A DNA stretch of 64,000 nucleotides from Trichlorobacter ammonificans (GTDB lineage: Bacteria; Desulfobacterota; Desulfuromonadia; Geobacterales; Pseudopelobacteraceae): positions 2,530,001-2,594,000 of the forward strand of contig NZ_OW150024.1 in assembly GCF_933509905.1 (NCBI RefSeq), given 5' to 3'. A program made the translations under genes and the position numbers. Positions within the stretch are counted from its first letter, which is position 1. The number at the start of each line of letters is the position of its first letter. Shown here in pieces: positions 44,137 to 52,650 of the stretch. The notes beneath the pieces were generated by a model that was given only the letters and a program-made list of their open reading frames with translations, made no database searches and had not been told where the DNA came from.

Positions 44137-45008
44137 GTCGGCCGGGCTCCCGTGCTACGATAAACAGAGAGCCCAAGGTTCAGCGCTGCCAGCACCGCGA
44201 TCCCCGGAATGCCGAGGATGCCGGTGGTCAGGCTGTCGCCGCCGGTCAGCATGGCGGCAGGCGCCATTGACACGCCGTTCAGGCTGCCGTGCATCATCGC
44301 CGCCGCAAGTACCGATCCTGACTTCAGGCGGACATACCCGATCAAGGGCGAAAACAGGATGGCCCAGAGTGTCATGGCGATTGCCCCCGCCACGGGATGG
44401 CCGGGGTAATTGTAGCCGTAGACAATAAGCGGCAGATGCCAGATTCCCCAGATCAAGCCGATCAGCCACGAGGAGCGCCAGAAGCCGAGGTGGGCAAGCT
44501 CTTCCTGCAGCAGGCCGCGCCATCCCGCCTCCTCGCCCAGGGCGGCCATCCCATTAACGGTCGCTCCGGCAAGGGTTCCTCCGGCAAGGATCAGCCAAGC
44601 CGGATGCACGGGAAGAATCGCGATCTGGTGGTGTATCCGGGTGAGCTGTTCCGGCGGAACAACTGACTCCAGAGAAAGCATGAGATTCGAGGCCAGAATG
44701 TTGTTGCTGAACGATACACCGGGCAGCAGCAGGCTTGCGGCTGCCGCAAGCAGGACAATCAAGGGCGGTAGCAGCAGCCCTGCTGCGTACCAGCGGTTGG
44801 GACGCAGCATCACTCCCAGCGGTTTCAGAAACGGCTGGCGGCAGACGAGGCGCTGCACGATGAGGGCAGCCAGCGACGGAGTAAACATCACCGCCACCGA
44901 CATGGCGTAGAAAAGAGGATGGGAGAGTCTTCCTCCCAGCCCGAAATAACAGAAGACCAGCGACCAGCTCACGGCAAAGGTCAGTAGCAGAAACAGCCTG
45001 ATTTTCAA
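44133..45008 (-). CDS. CPBP-family intramembrane metalloprotease
   Basis: A 291-residue membrane protein with about eight helices and the CPBP (CaaX protease/bacteriocin-processing) signatures: GEEAGWRGLLQEEL near residue 172 (EExxxR), GLIWGIWHLPLIVYG with the His near 205, and AAMMHGSLNGVS near 245. I take TTG at 45008 as start because AAGGGAATA lies nine bases upstream and the first membrane helix (LKIRLFLLLTF) begins right there; the open frame to 45098 has no good start. Its stop overlaps the serine hydrolase start. Relatives process or give immunity to peptides. Confidence 0.82.
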   Translation of the reverse strand: MKIRLFLLLTFAVSWSLVFCYFGLGGRLSHPLFYAMSVAVMFTPSLAALIVQRLVCRQPFLKPLGVMLRPNRWYAAGLLLPPLIVLLAAAASLLLPGVSFSNNILASNLMLSLESVVPPEQLTRIHHQIAILPVHPAWLILAGGTLAGATVNGMAALGEEAGWRGLLQEELAHLGFWRSSWLIGLIWGIWHLPLIVYGYNYPGHPVAGAIAMTLWAILFSPLIGYVRLKSGSVLAAAMMHGSLNGVSMAPAAMLTGGDSLTTGILGIPGIAVLAALNLGLSVYRSTGARPT

Positions 45009-45063
45009 AGCATTATTCCCTTCAACTACTGAGTAACAAGAGAGTGGCACCCTGCCGCATCGT

Positions 45064-46170
45064 CTATTGCAATCCGGTCGCGTGCCCGAGCACCTCAACG
45101 TCGCCGTTCACCAGCAATTCCGGAAATTCCGGTGCATGGGCGCGGTGCCAGTAACGAAGCGCCCGCTGGCGCACCCTCCTCACTTCGTCCGCCAGGGCTG
45201 ACTGATTCGGTACGTCCAGGTTGATCCCCGGCGGCAACAGAGCGCCGTCGCAGTCAAGGGCCGAGCCGGACCGGATCACGCAGCGGTGGATGATCCCGCC
45301 GGGGACGTAGGCATCCCTGAAGCGGTGCGCCAGCTCCCGTTCCGGCCAGGTAAAAATGCTCTTCAACCGGCTCGGCAGATGGGGAGCTTCATGTCGCCGC
45401 ACCAACTCGAACAGCGCCTCCAGCACGATCATCATGGTGAGCTGTTCAGGACCCAGCGCCGGAAATTCATGCGGCAGCGGCAGCCGGCGCCCCCCCTCTG
45501 CCGAGCAATGGTCAAGGAGTGCATCTTCGCCGGCGGCGATTGCCGCCATGGCCGCCTCGATTTCCTCTGTATACCGCTGCAGGTAGTAGGGCCGCAACTG
45601 GTCACCGGCTGCCAGCGGGATCGTGGAGACCTGGTAGACCACCCGCCCGGTCGCGTCGTCCGGATCAAGCCGACCGGCTGCCAGGGCAGCGCGGATGAAT
45701 TCACCCTTGGCGGCGGCGTAGTCGTTTCCCGACGGCCACTCCTGCTTTGCCAGTTCTTTCTTCAGGGCTTCGTAAGCGGTGTGCAACTCCGGCTTGTTAC
45801 GCAGCAGATCGCGGAAGAGCAGGTGGTCTTGCCAGAAAAGCGTATCCCCGGCCACCGCGTGCAGGTGAAACGACATCCCGCCTTCGCCGTTGCGCCGGAA
45901 AAAGCGACGGAACGGCATCATCGCCTTGTACTCGCGAACGTACTCGTAGCCGAGAGCGGTGACCGGGCCGATCAGCGCATCCAGCCCAGATTCCCGGCCA
46001 AGGCCGATCATGATGTCGATGACCGGCTTGGCCGCCAGGCCGGGAACCGCCGTGCTGCCGATGTGTTCGATGCGGCTCTTCAGCGAATGCAGGGCAACGG
46101 CGAGGCGATGCCGTTCGGACCGGAAAGCACGGTCCCAGGCTGCTGAGTACTCGAGAATGGAGATTTTCAT
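45064..46170 (-). CDS. GrpB-domain nucleotidyltransferase-like protein fused to a second domain
   Basis: A 368-residue two-part protein. Residues 1 to about 165 are a GrpB domain (distant Pol-beta-type nucleotidyltransferase) with IEHIGSTAVPGLAAKPVIDI near 34-53, the family hallmark whose GS and following Asp are the expected catalytic core. From about 175 on there is a separate domain (VVYQVSTIPLAAGDQL, then PSRLKSIFTWPERELAHRF, then GDVEVLG) resembling DUF2441/ADP-ribosyltransferase-like modules; this part is tentative. The ATG at 46170 has GGGGAGAG upstream. GrpB proteins are usually stand-alone, so the fusion is unusual. It heads the minus-strand accessory cluster. Confidence 0.72.
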   Translation of the reverse strand: MKISILEYSAAWDRAFRSERHRLAVALHSLKSRIEHIGSTAVPGLAAKPVIDIMIGLGRESGLDALIGPVTALGYEYVREYKAMMPFRRFFRRNGEGGMSFHLHAVAGDTLFWQDHLLFRDLLRNKPELHTAYEALKKELAKQEWPSGNDYAAAKGEFIRAALAAGRLDPDDATGRVVYQVSTIPLAAGDQLRPYYLQRYTEEIEAAMAAIAAGEDALLDHCSAEGGRRLPLPHEFPALGPEQLTMMIVLEALFELVRRHEAPHLPSRLKSIFTWPERELAHRFRDAYVPGGIIHRCVIRSGSALDCDGALLPPGINLDVPNQSALADEVRRVRQRALRYWHRAHAPEFPELLVNGDVEVLGHATGLQ

Positions 46171-46323
46171 GTCTGATGGTCTCTCCCCAGTGATTATCGC
46201 CGGTATGTGCTCTATGCCGCTGCTCTGTGATCCCGGGTATGCCGGAAGATTATCCGTCGTGCGGGGGATGCCCGCCGGTTCAGGGCGGACCAACGAAGAG
46301 AGTTCCTTGAAATGGAACCGGAA

Positions 46324-47853
46324 TTACACCACCTTCCGGTCCAGGTTGCGGTACTGTATCGCCTCGGCAAGGTGGGGGGTACGGATGGCGGCGGAGCCGT
46401 CCAGGTCGGCCACGGTGCGGGCCACCTTGAGGATGCGGGAGTAGCTGCGGGCGGAGAAGCCCAGCTTGTCGCCGGCCAGCTCCAGCATACGGTGCCCATC
46501 CGCATCCAGCTCGCAATGTTTCTTGATCAGCCGGGCGTTCATCTGGGCGTTGCAATGTACTTTTGTCCCCTGAAAACGCTGTTGCTGTATCTGCCGTGCG
46601 CTTTGCACCCGGCCGGCAATGGCGGCGGAGGACTCCGCCGGTTGATTGCCGGAGAGGTCGCGGTAGGCCACAGCCGGAACTTCGACATGCAGGTCGATCC
46701 GGTCCAGCAGCGGTCCGGAAATACGGGAGCGGTAGCGCTTGATGGCGATGGGGGTGCAGGAGCAGGTGTGCCCCGGATCGCCGAGGTAGCCACAAGGACA
46801 GGGATTCATGGCAGCCACCAGCATGAAGCGGGAAGGGTAGGTCAGTGACTGCAAGGCACGGGAGATGGTTACTTTTCCATCTTCCAGAGGCTGGCGAAGT
46901 ACTTCAAGGGCGTTTTTCTTGAATTCAGGCAGTTCGTCAAGAAATAAAATGCCATTTGTTGCTAATGAAACCTCGCCTGGTCGAGGTGATGAACCTCCGC
47001 CGATAAGAGCAATATCTGACGTAGAATTATGAGGTGCCCTGAAAGGCCGTGTTGTAACCAGTGCCCGTCCCGGCTCCAACATGCCACCAACACTGAATAC
47101 AGCCGTGGTTTCTATGGCTTCGGCGAAATTAAGAGGAGGGAGTATCGAGGGTATGCGGCGGGCCAGCATGGTCTTGCCCGAGCCCGGAGGTCCGATCATC
47201 AACAGGTTATGGCCGCCGGCAGCGGCAACCTCAATGGCACGTTTGGCATGGTCTTGTCCCCGTACCTCGCAGAAGTCGTCGCCATGTTCGTTCTGCTGAC
47301 TGAAAAGTTGCTGCAGGTCAACCCGAGCTGGAGCCATCTCCGTCTCGCCGCGCAGAAACTGCACCACTTCTGCAAGTGTGGATGCCGGCAGGATGTCGAT
47401 CCCTTCAACAACGGCGGCCTCATCGGCATTTTCCCTGGGCAGGATCATGCCGTCAAGACCCGCGTTGCGAGCGGCCACCGCCACCGGCAGGGCGCCACGT
47501 ACCGGCTTGAGGCTGCCGTCCAGGGAGAGTTCTCCCAGCAGGATGTACCGGTTGAGCCGCTCTCCCTTGATGACACCGGTGGCGGCAAGGATGCCGATGG
47601 ACATCGGCAGGTCGAAGGCGGCTCCCTCCTTTTTGAGGTCTGCCGGAGCCAGGTTGGCGGTGATGCGGCGAGCCGGAAAATCGTATCCCGAGTTCTTGAG
47701 GGCCGCCTTGACCCGGTCCTTGCTTTCCTTGACCGCGCCGTCCGGCAGCCCCACCGTGGCGAACTGCGGCAGCCCTTGGGCGATGTCCACTTCCACATCC
47801 ACCAGGACCGCATCGATGCCCACAACCGCGGCACTCAGGACCTTGGCCAGCAT
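46324..47853 (-). CDS. comM: YifB/ComM family Mg-chelatase-like AAA+ ATPase
   Basis: A 509-residue AAA+ protein; ComM of naturally transformable bacteria is a branch-migration helicase that widens recombination during DNA uptake. Domain order is typical: N-terminal Lon-protease-like region (GLPQFATVGLPDGAVKESKD near 30), Walker A MIGPPGSGKTMLARR near 220, Walker B ILFLDELPEF near 293, and a C-terminal region with a Cys-rich NPCPCGYLGDPGHTCSC insert near 350. The start at 47853 has CAAGGAGG upstream. About 300 bases over the AAA+ core (46860-47160) are much AT-richer than the rest. It is the last gene of dedA-pgeF-comM. Confidence 0.92.
   Translation of the reverse strand: MLAKVLSAAVVGIDAVLVDVEVDIAQGLPQFATVGLPDGAVKESKDRVKAALKNSGYDFPARRITANLAPADLKKEGAAFDLPMSIGILAATGVIKGERLNRYILLGELSLDGSLKPVRGALPVAVAARNAGLDGMILPRENADEAAVVEGIDILPASTLAEVVQFLRGETEMAPARVDLQQLFSQQNEHGDDFCEVRGQDHAKRAIEVAAAGGHNLLMIGPPGSGKTMLARRIPSILPPLNFAEAIETTAVFSVGGMLEPGRALVTTRPFRAPHNSTSDIALIGGGSSPRPGEVSLATNGILFLDELPEFKKNALEVLRQPLEDGKVTISRALQSLTYPSRFMLVAAMNPCPCGYLGDPGHTCSCTPIAIKRYRSRISGPLLDRIDLHVEVPAVAYRDLSGNQPAESSAAIAGRVQSARQIQQQRFQGTKVHCNAQMNARLIKKHCELDADGHRMLELAGDKLGFSARSYSRILKVARTVADLDGSAAIRTPHLAEAIQYRNLDRKVV
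46860..47160. other. AT-rich patch inside comM
   Basis: Between about 46860 and 47160 composition drops; 46921-47040 has about 45% GC by count against clearly higher GC around it. Codons such as TTA, CTT and ATT appear in the Walker B region, while the protein remains intact. Confidence 0.6.
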
Positions 47854-47855
47854 TC

Positions 47856-48665
47856 TCAGGCCTCCTTGAGCGTGATGAACCCCATTTGTCTCCCAGTTTC
47901 CCCGGCATCGCGCCGATAGGAGAAGTACAGTTCCTTGTGGCAGCACACACACTGGGAGGCGGTTTTGATGGAAGTACCGGCGACACCGGCTGCCTCGAGC
48001 TGCATCCGGTTCGCAAGCGCCATATCCAGCTGCCACTTGCCGGGAGCGCGGCTTTCCGCCACTGCGTCCCACGGCGAAACGTCGTTGGCGGCAAACCCCT
48101 CCCGCACCGGCTGATCCACCTCATAACAGCAGGGGCCGATGCAGGGGCCGATGGCGGCCCGGATATCAGCGGGCCGGCTGTCAAACAACCGAACCATCCC
48201 CTGTACCGCCTGCAGGGCGATCTGTGCTGCAGTTCCCTGCCAACCCGCATGAACCGCGCCGATCACCCGTTTGACCGGGTCAAGCAGCAGGACCGGCACA
48301 CAATCGGCCACGGTGACGCCGATCATGATGCCGGGCTGATTGGTGATGATCGCGTCGGCTTCGATTTCCAGAAAATGAGCCAGGTCGTCGTTCGGCGCGT
48401 CGATGACCAGAATGTCGTTGCCGTGATTCTGCCGTACCGTCACCAGGCGATCCTGGGTAAGCCCGAAGGTACGAGCCAGAATGCTGCGATTGCCTTCGAC
48501 GTTATGGGGCGAGTCGTCGGTATTCGTTCCCAGGTTCAGGGAGTTGTAGGGCGGACGGGAAACCCCCTCGTGGCGGGTGCTGAATCCCATCACCGCCGTA
48601 GCTGCGGCTGCTGTGTCGAGTTGCGGGGCCAGATAGTGAACACGTCCCGAACGAATGATCTCCAT
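47856..48665 (-). CDS. pgeF: multicopper polyphenol oxidase-fold protein PgeF (YfiH)
   Basis: A 269-residue cytosolic protein of the laccase-domain DUF152 family; E. coli PgeF is a peptidoglycan-editing enzyme that prevents L-Ser being used in place of L-Ala, and other members act on purine nucleosides. Motifs are FSTRHEGVSRPPYNSLNLG near 28, VTVADCVPVLLLDP near 118, GAVHAGWQGTAA near 140, and AAIGPCIGPCCYEV, with the conserved Cys and His that bind zinc. It is encoded two bases before comM and 19 after dedA, one operon. Relevant to the stem-peptide quality of the Mur pathway seen earlier in the window. Confidence 0.92.
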   Translation of the reverse strand: MEIIRSGRVHYLAPQLDTAAAATAVMGFSTRHEGVSRPPYNSLNLGTNTDDSPHNVEGNRSILARTFGLTQDRLVTVRQNHGNDILVIDAPNDDLAHFLEIEADAIITNQPGIMIGVTVADCVPVLLLDPVKRVIGAVHAGWQGTAAQIALQAVQGMVRLFDSRPADIRAAIGPCIGPCCYEVDQPVREGFAANDVSPWDAVAESRAPGKWQLDMALANRMQLEAAGVAGTSIKTASQCVCCHKELYFSYRRDAGETGRQMGFITLKEA

Positions 48666-48684
48666 GGGGATTTTCCTTTGCTTT

Positions 48685-49302
48685 TCAGTACTCGTTGCGT
48701 TTTAATGTCCTGCGTCGGTGCCACCAGGCGTAGGCCCCCACCAGAGCGCAGCTCGCCAGCAGCACCCAGATCAGTGCACGGTGGGACCATGCCATGACCA
48801 GCTCACGGTTCTGGCCGATGACGTAGCCGATCCAGGTCAGAATGCTGCACCAGATGCCGGCCCCCAGCAGGGTGTAGAGGGAGAAGCGCAGGTGGTTCAT
48901 GCCGGCGAGTCCCGCCGGTATGGAGATGAGGTGGCGTACCACCGGCAACAGCCGCCCGATGAAGGTCGATATTTCGCCGTGACGCAGAAAGAAGGCCTCC
49001 ACCCGCTCGAACTTGTCGGGAGGGATCAACACGTAGCGGCCGTATTTCAGGATCAGGGGGCGCCCCAGGTAGTGGGCGGCAAAGTAATTGGCGTAGGCCC
49101 CCACCAAGCTGCCTGCGGTTCCGGCCAGAATGGCAATCCACGGGTTCATCCGCCCTTGCTGGGCCAAATACCCGGCCGGCGGCATGACCAGTTCGCTGGG
49201 AACCGGAATGATGGAACTCTCCATGGCCATCAACAGGAAGATGCCGGGATACCCCATGGCGCCGATGGTTTCCACCAGCTTTTCAATCAGTTCATGCAGC
49301 AT
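48685..49302 (-). CDS. DedA-family membrane protein
   Basis: A 205-residue inner-membrane protein of the DedA/VTT superfamily, thought to be a lipid transporter or scramblase (flippases for undecaprenyl phosphate and phosphatidylethanolamine have been assigned to this family). Motifs include ESSIIPVPSELVMPPAGYLA near 28, with the conserved acid residue and proline-rich re-entrant loop, GSLVGAYANYFAAHYLG near 65, and GRLLPVVRHLISIPAGLAGM near 110. Four to five helices are visible. Upstream, a lipoprotein gene starts divergently 90 bases away; downstream pgeF and comM follow in the same unit. Confidence 0.92.
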   Translation of the reverse strand: MLHELIEKLVETIGAMGYPGIFLLMAMESSIIPVPSELVMPPAGYLAQQGRMNPWIAILAGTAGSLVGAYANYFAAHYLGRPLILKYGRYVLIPPDKFERVEAFFLRHGEISTFIGRLLPVVRHLISIPAGLAGMNHLRFSLYTLLGAGIWCSILTWIGYVIGQNRELVMAWSHRALIWVLLASCALVGAYAWWHRRRTLKRNEY

Positions 49303-49392
49303 GCAGTTGTACGACCTTTGCTGAAAATAGGTTTCACTTTATACTCCAAAACGTTCGGCGGCACAACCGCCCCAATGAAAAGGACGGTCCCC

Positions 49393-49830
49393 ATGCGTGT
49401 CAGTACCGTTTGCCTGTTCTGCGGTCTGTTGCTGTTTCTCAGTGGCTGTGCCGGTTACCGGACCATGAACCGCCAGGAAGCGTGCGATAAAGTCATCAAG
49501 ACTTACAACCGCATGATCCGCTGGCAGGAGGCGGAGAAGGCCGCCCTGACCTACGTCGACCGCTCACAGCGGGACCGTTTCGTCGGCGCTGCGGAATCAC
49601 TGCGCCGCCGTAATGTCACCATGGCCGACATGCGTATCCTGGCCAGTGAGTGCCGGGCCGAACACAGGTCGGCGGAAGCGGTGGTTGAATTCGACTATTT
49701 CGTGCTGCCGGACAACCGCCTGAAAACCGTCACCGACCGCCAAAAATGGCTGTTCCGCGAAGAGTCCTCCGACCTGCCCGACCAGACGGAGGGCTGGAAG
49801 CTGACCACACCGCTCCCCGAATTCAAGTAA
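49393..49830 (+). CDS. small lipoprotein of unknown function
   Basis: A 145-residue protein with a type II signal: [21 protein letters not shown], whose LSGC lipobox gives a lipidated Cys near residue 19. The mature part (about 125 residues) is helical then strand-rich, with a WKL near the end ([11 protein letters not shown]); it may belong to the small DUF-type periplasmic lipoproteins that resemble NTF2-like folds, but I recognise no family. The ATG at 49393 has AAAGGAC eight bases upstream; 49375 is an alternative without ribosome site. xerC follows after eight bases. Confidence 0.85.
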   Translation: MRVSTVCLFCGLLLFLSGCAGYRTMNRQEACDKVIKTYNRMIRWQEAEKAALTYVDRSQRDRFVGAAESLRRRNVTMADMRILASECRAEHRSAEAVVEFDYFVLPDNRLKTVTDRQKWLFREESSDLPDQTEGWKLTTPLPEFK

Positions 49831-49838
49831 GTGCCGCC

Positions 49839-50789
49839 ATGGTCCTCCTCCTTGACGTCCTGGTCAGCCGATTCCTTACCTCTCTGGCAACGGAACGGAA
49901 CTGCTCACCCCATACCATCGCCGCCTACCGCAACGACCTTTGCGGTTTTGCAGCCTTTGTCCGCAGCCGGCGCGGCGAGGGGGCAACGGTTACGGACCTC
50001 GACCACCTGCTGATCAGGCTCTGGCTGGCCGAGCTGGCGGTCCCGACGCCCGCTCCTGGCAACAGAACAGCGGCCACTCCTCTCCGCAAAAGCACTCTGG
50101 GACGCAAGCTTGCAGCGATACGGGCTTTCTGCGGCTGGCTGGTGAAAACGGGAGCCGCTACCGTCAACCCGGCCGAGCTGATCGCCACCCCCAAAAAAGA
50201 ACAGCGCCTCCCCTTTCATCTGAACATCGACCAGGTCACCACCCTGGTGGAAGCCCCCGACAACACCGAGTTCAACCAACGGGACCGGGCAATCCTCGAA
50301 CTACTCTACTCCAGCGGCCTGCGGGTCTCCGAGTTGACCGGTCTGGCCATTGCCGACCTTGACCTGACCGACGGCATGGTGCGCGTCATGGGCAAGGGGA
50401 GCAAGGAGCGGATCGTGCCGCTGGGCAGCAGGGCGGCGGCAGCTGTTACCGCCTATCTCAACGAACGCGGCCCCTGTCCGCCGGATGCGCCGCTCTTCCT
50501 CAACACCCGCGGCAACCGGATCAGCCGTCAGAGCGTGGACTCCCTGGTCAAGCGCTGGTCCCTGAGGATCGATACCTTTCGCCGCATCTCACCCCATACC
50601 CTGCGTCACACCTTTGCCACCCATCTGCTGGAGGGAGGTGCCGACCTGCGCTCCATCCAGGAACTGCTGGGCCATGCCTCGCTCTCCACCACCCAGAAGT
50701 ACACCCATGTCGGCCTTGATCGGCTTCTGGAGGTGTATGACAAGGCCCATCCCCGGGCACGCCGGCCGCAACAGGATGACCCGACATAA
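49839..50789 (+). CDS. xerC: tyrosine recombinase XerC
   Basis: A 316-residue site-specific recombinase, XerC/XerD type, that resolves chromosome dimers at dif with FtsK. The N-terminal SAM-like DNA-binding domain spans about 1-105 ([20 protein letters not shown]). Catalytic residues sit in [15 protein letters not shown] (first Arg near 165), [13 protein letters not shown] (Lys), [15 protein letters not shown] (HxxR near 265), [15 protein letters not shown] (His and the nucleophile Tyr near 295). The start at 49839 is taken; GTG at 49831 is possible. It belongs with a lipoprotein upstream; the terminator follows. Confidence 0.93.
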   Translation: MVLLLDVLVSRFLTSLATERNCSPHTIAAYRNDLCGFAAFVRSRRGEGATVTDLDHLLIRLWLAELAVPTPAPGNRTAATPLRKSTLGRKLAAIRAFCGWLVKTGAATVNPAELIATPKKEQRLPFHLNIDQVTTLVEAPDNTEFNQRDRAILELLYSSGLRVSELTGLAIADLDLTDGMVRVMGKGSKERIVPLGSRAAAAVTAYLNERGPCPPDAPLFLNTRGNRISRQSVDSLVKRWSLRIDTFRRISPHTLRHTFATHLLEGGADLRSIQELLGHASLSTTQKYTHVGLDRLLEVYDKAHPRARRPQQDDPT

Positions 50790-50825
50790 CCGGCCTAGAA
50801 GCACACGCCGGAAACAGCACAAAAC

Positions 50826-50857
50826 AGAAGGCCCGCCGGAAACCCGGCGGGCCTTCT
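50826..50857. terminator. bidirectional terminator between xerC and the CoA-transferase
   Basis: Stem AGAAGGCCCGCCGG (50826-50839) / CCGGCGGGCCTTCT (50844-50857), 14 bp, 4-base loop. On the minus strand it is followed by a T-rich stretch, fitting the CoA-transferase 3' end; on plus by TGTGAG. Confidence 0.8.
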
Positions 50858-50883
50858 TGTGAGACAGGTCTGAAGTATGGCCC

Positions 50884-52479
50884 CTATTCGCAGAGGTCGA
50901 TCTTCACATCCCAGTTCTTGATCTTCATGGTGCCGTTCTGTGCCAGGTTGAGGTGCATCTTGAAGGCGCGGTCCCACAGTTGCGGCTCGTGACCGATACC
51001 CTTGGCCAGGGTGTCCTTCAGTGCCATCTCGTAGTACTCGGTCAGGATCGGCTTGTAATCCGGGTGGGCGCACTTCTCGATGATGACCTTGGCGCGGTCG
51101 CGGGGGCAGAGACCCCGCAGGTCGGCCAGCCCCTGCTCGGTGATGACCACGTCCAGGTCGTGCTCGGTGTGGTCGATGTGGGAGCAGTGCGGCACCACGC
51201 AGGAGATACCGGTCGGGTCGGTCTTAGTGGGGCGGGCCGACGGCGTGTGCATCATCTTCAGATAGCCGTTGCGCAGGAAGTCGCCGGACCCTCCGAGACC
51301 GTTGATCATCCGGGTACCGCCAACCAGGGTGGAGTTGGCATGGGCGTAAATGTCGATCTCGACCGGGGTGTTCATGGCGATGCAGCCCAGACGGCGGATC
51401 GGCTCCGGTGCGTTGGAGATGGAGAGCGGACGCAGGGTGCACTTACCGAAGTACTTGTCCCAGTTGGCGAAGAAGCGGGGGAAACCGGGGCTCTCCGACA
51501 GAGAGAGGGAACAGGCGGAAGCGGCGTCGCACTTGCCGGCGTCGAACAGGTCGAGGATGGTGTCCTGCAACACTTCGGTGAAAACGGTCAGGTTGGTGAA
51601 GGGCCCCTTCGCCAGACCGCCGATAACGGCGTTGGCAATGGAACCGACGCCGGACTGGATCGGCAGCAGGTTCTTGGGCAGGCGGCCTGCCTTCACTTCA
51701 GCCTGGAAGAACTCGATGATATGGTTGGCGATCGCCTCGGAGGTGTCGTCCTGCTCGGCAAAAGCGCGACCCTTGTCCCGCAGTTTGGACTCCACCACGG
51801 CGATGATCTTGCTGGGATCGCAGGGAACGTAGGTGGTGCCCACGCGCTCGCCGGCGCTGGTGATCGGGATGATCTGGCGCTGGGGCGGATGGTTGCAGAC
51901 GATGATGTCGTGGATCCCTTCGAAGGAGGGCTGTCCGGTGTTCACTTCCACGATGATCTTGTCGCACTGCATCAGGATCTCGGGAATCACGCCGCAGGAG
52001 GTGGTGGGCACCAGGCCGCCGTCTTCGGTGATGGCGGAAACTTCGATGATGGCCAGGTCCAGCCTGCCGGTTTCGGAATCCTTGGTATAGAAGCCGTAGC
52101 CCAGGTCCTGAGCGAACAGGGAGAGGTGCTTGTCACCCATCCGGATGCGGCCGGCGTTGATACCGGCAGCAATGTCCTTGCCGGTCTGATACGGCCAGCG
52201 GCGGTCGATCATGTCCAGCTGTGCCCAACGGTTTTCGGTCTCGGCACCGACGGAGGCACCGATGAACAGGTTGAATTTCCACTTGCCCTGCAGACCGTTC
52301 TTCTCAACGTGATCGGCAAGAGCAATGGGTACCACTTTCGGGTAACCAGCCGGGGTAAAGCCGGACCAGCCCAGGTTCATGCCGGGCTTGAAGTACTCAA
52401 TGCACTGCTCCGGGGTCTTTACCTTGTCCAGCAGGGCCTTGCAGCGAACGCGGTCTTGTAATGTTCCATACTCTGACAT
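50884..52479 (-). CDS. acetyl-CoA hydrolase/succinyl-CoA:acetate CoA-transferase
   Basis: A 531-residue class I CoA-transferase family enzyme. In Geobacter such enzymes move CoA from succinyl-CoA to acetate, replacing succinyl-CoA synthetase in the TCA cycle; that physiological role here is inference. The catalytic Glu is in LTVFTEVLQD near residue 300, and the C-terminal domain has GGSGDFLRNGYL near 404 and VITEQGLADLRGL, typical of this family. AAGGAGGT precedes the ATG by eight bases, and a sigma70-type promoter (52615-52643) drives a leader of about 130 bases that contains a T-rich stretch. Normal length and no anomalies. Confidence 0.93.
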   Translation of the reverse strand: MSEYGTLQDRVRCKALLDKVKTPEQCIEYFKPGMNLGWSGFTPAGYPKVVPIALADHVEKNGLQGKWKFNLFIGASVGAETENRWAQLDMIDRRWPYQTGKDIAAGINAGRIRMGDKHLSLFAQDLGYGFYTKDSETGRLDLAIIEVSAITEDGGLVPTTSCGVIPEILMQCDKIIVEVNTGQPSFEGIHDIIVCNHPPQRQIIPITSAGERVGTTYVPCDPSKIIAVVESKLRDKGRAFAEQDDTSEAIANHIIEFFQAEVKAGRLPKNLLPIQSGVGSIANAVIGGLAKGPFTNLTVFTEVLQDTILDLFDAGKCDAASACSLSLSESPGFPRFFANWDKYFGKCTLRPLSISNAPEPIRRLGCIAMNTPVEIDIYAHANSTLVGGTRMINGLGGSGDFLRNGYLKMMHTPSARPTKTDPTGISCVVPHCSHIDHTEHDLDVVITEQGLADLRGLCPRDRAKVIIEKCAHPDYKPILTEYYEMALKDTLAKGIGHEPQLWDRAFKMHLNLAQNGTMKIKNWDVKIDLCE

Positions 52480-52614
52480 TGGTACTACCTCCTTGTTTTT
52501 TTTTGCTGTCTACGTGTTGCAGAAGCTTTATCGCGCGCGGCGACAAAAACACAAAAACACAAGCAAAATCAGACTTCTACACCAAAACAGCCACTCCACG
52601 CAAAGTAGAACCGG

Positions 52615-52643
52615 ATTTTACTCAAGCACCTATCGAGAGTCAA
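52615..52643 (-). promoter_or_regulatory. promoter of the CoA-transferase gene
   Basis: Minus-strand TTGACT (52643-52638) and TAAAAT (52620-52615) with 17 bases between; transcription expected near 52608. Its -35 lies just beyond the truA stop. Confidence 0.65.
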
Positions 52644-52650
52644 GGAATAT

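Noticed and set aside
49375-49392. Alternative start for the lipoprotein at 49375
   Set aside because: No ribosome site, while AAAGGAC lies correctly before 49393; the signal peptide is cleaner from 49393.
50953-52461. 502-aa plus-strand open frame
   Set aside because: Antisense to the acetate CoA-transferase; composition shows the usual shadow bias and there is no motif.
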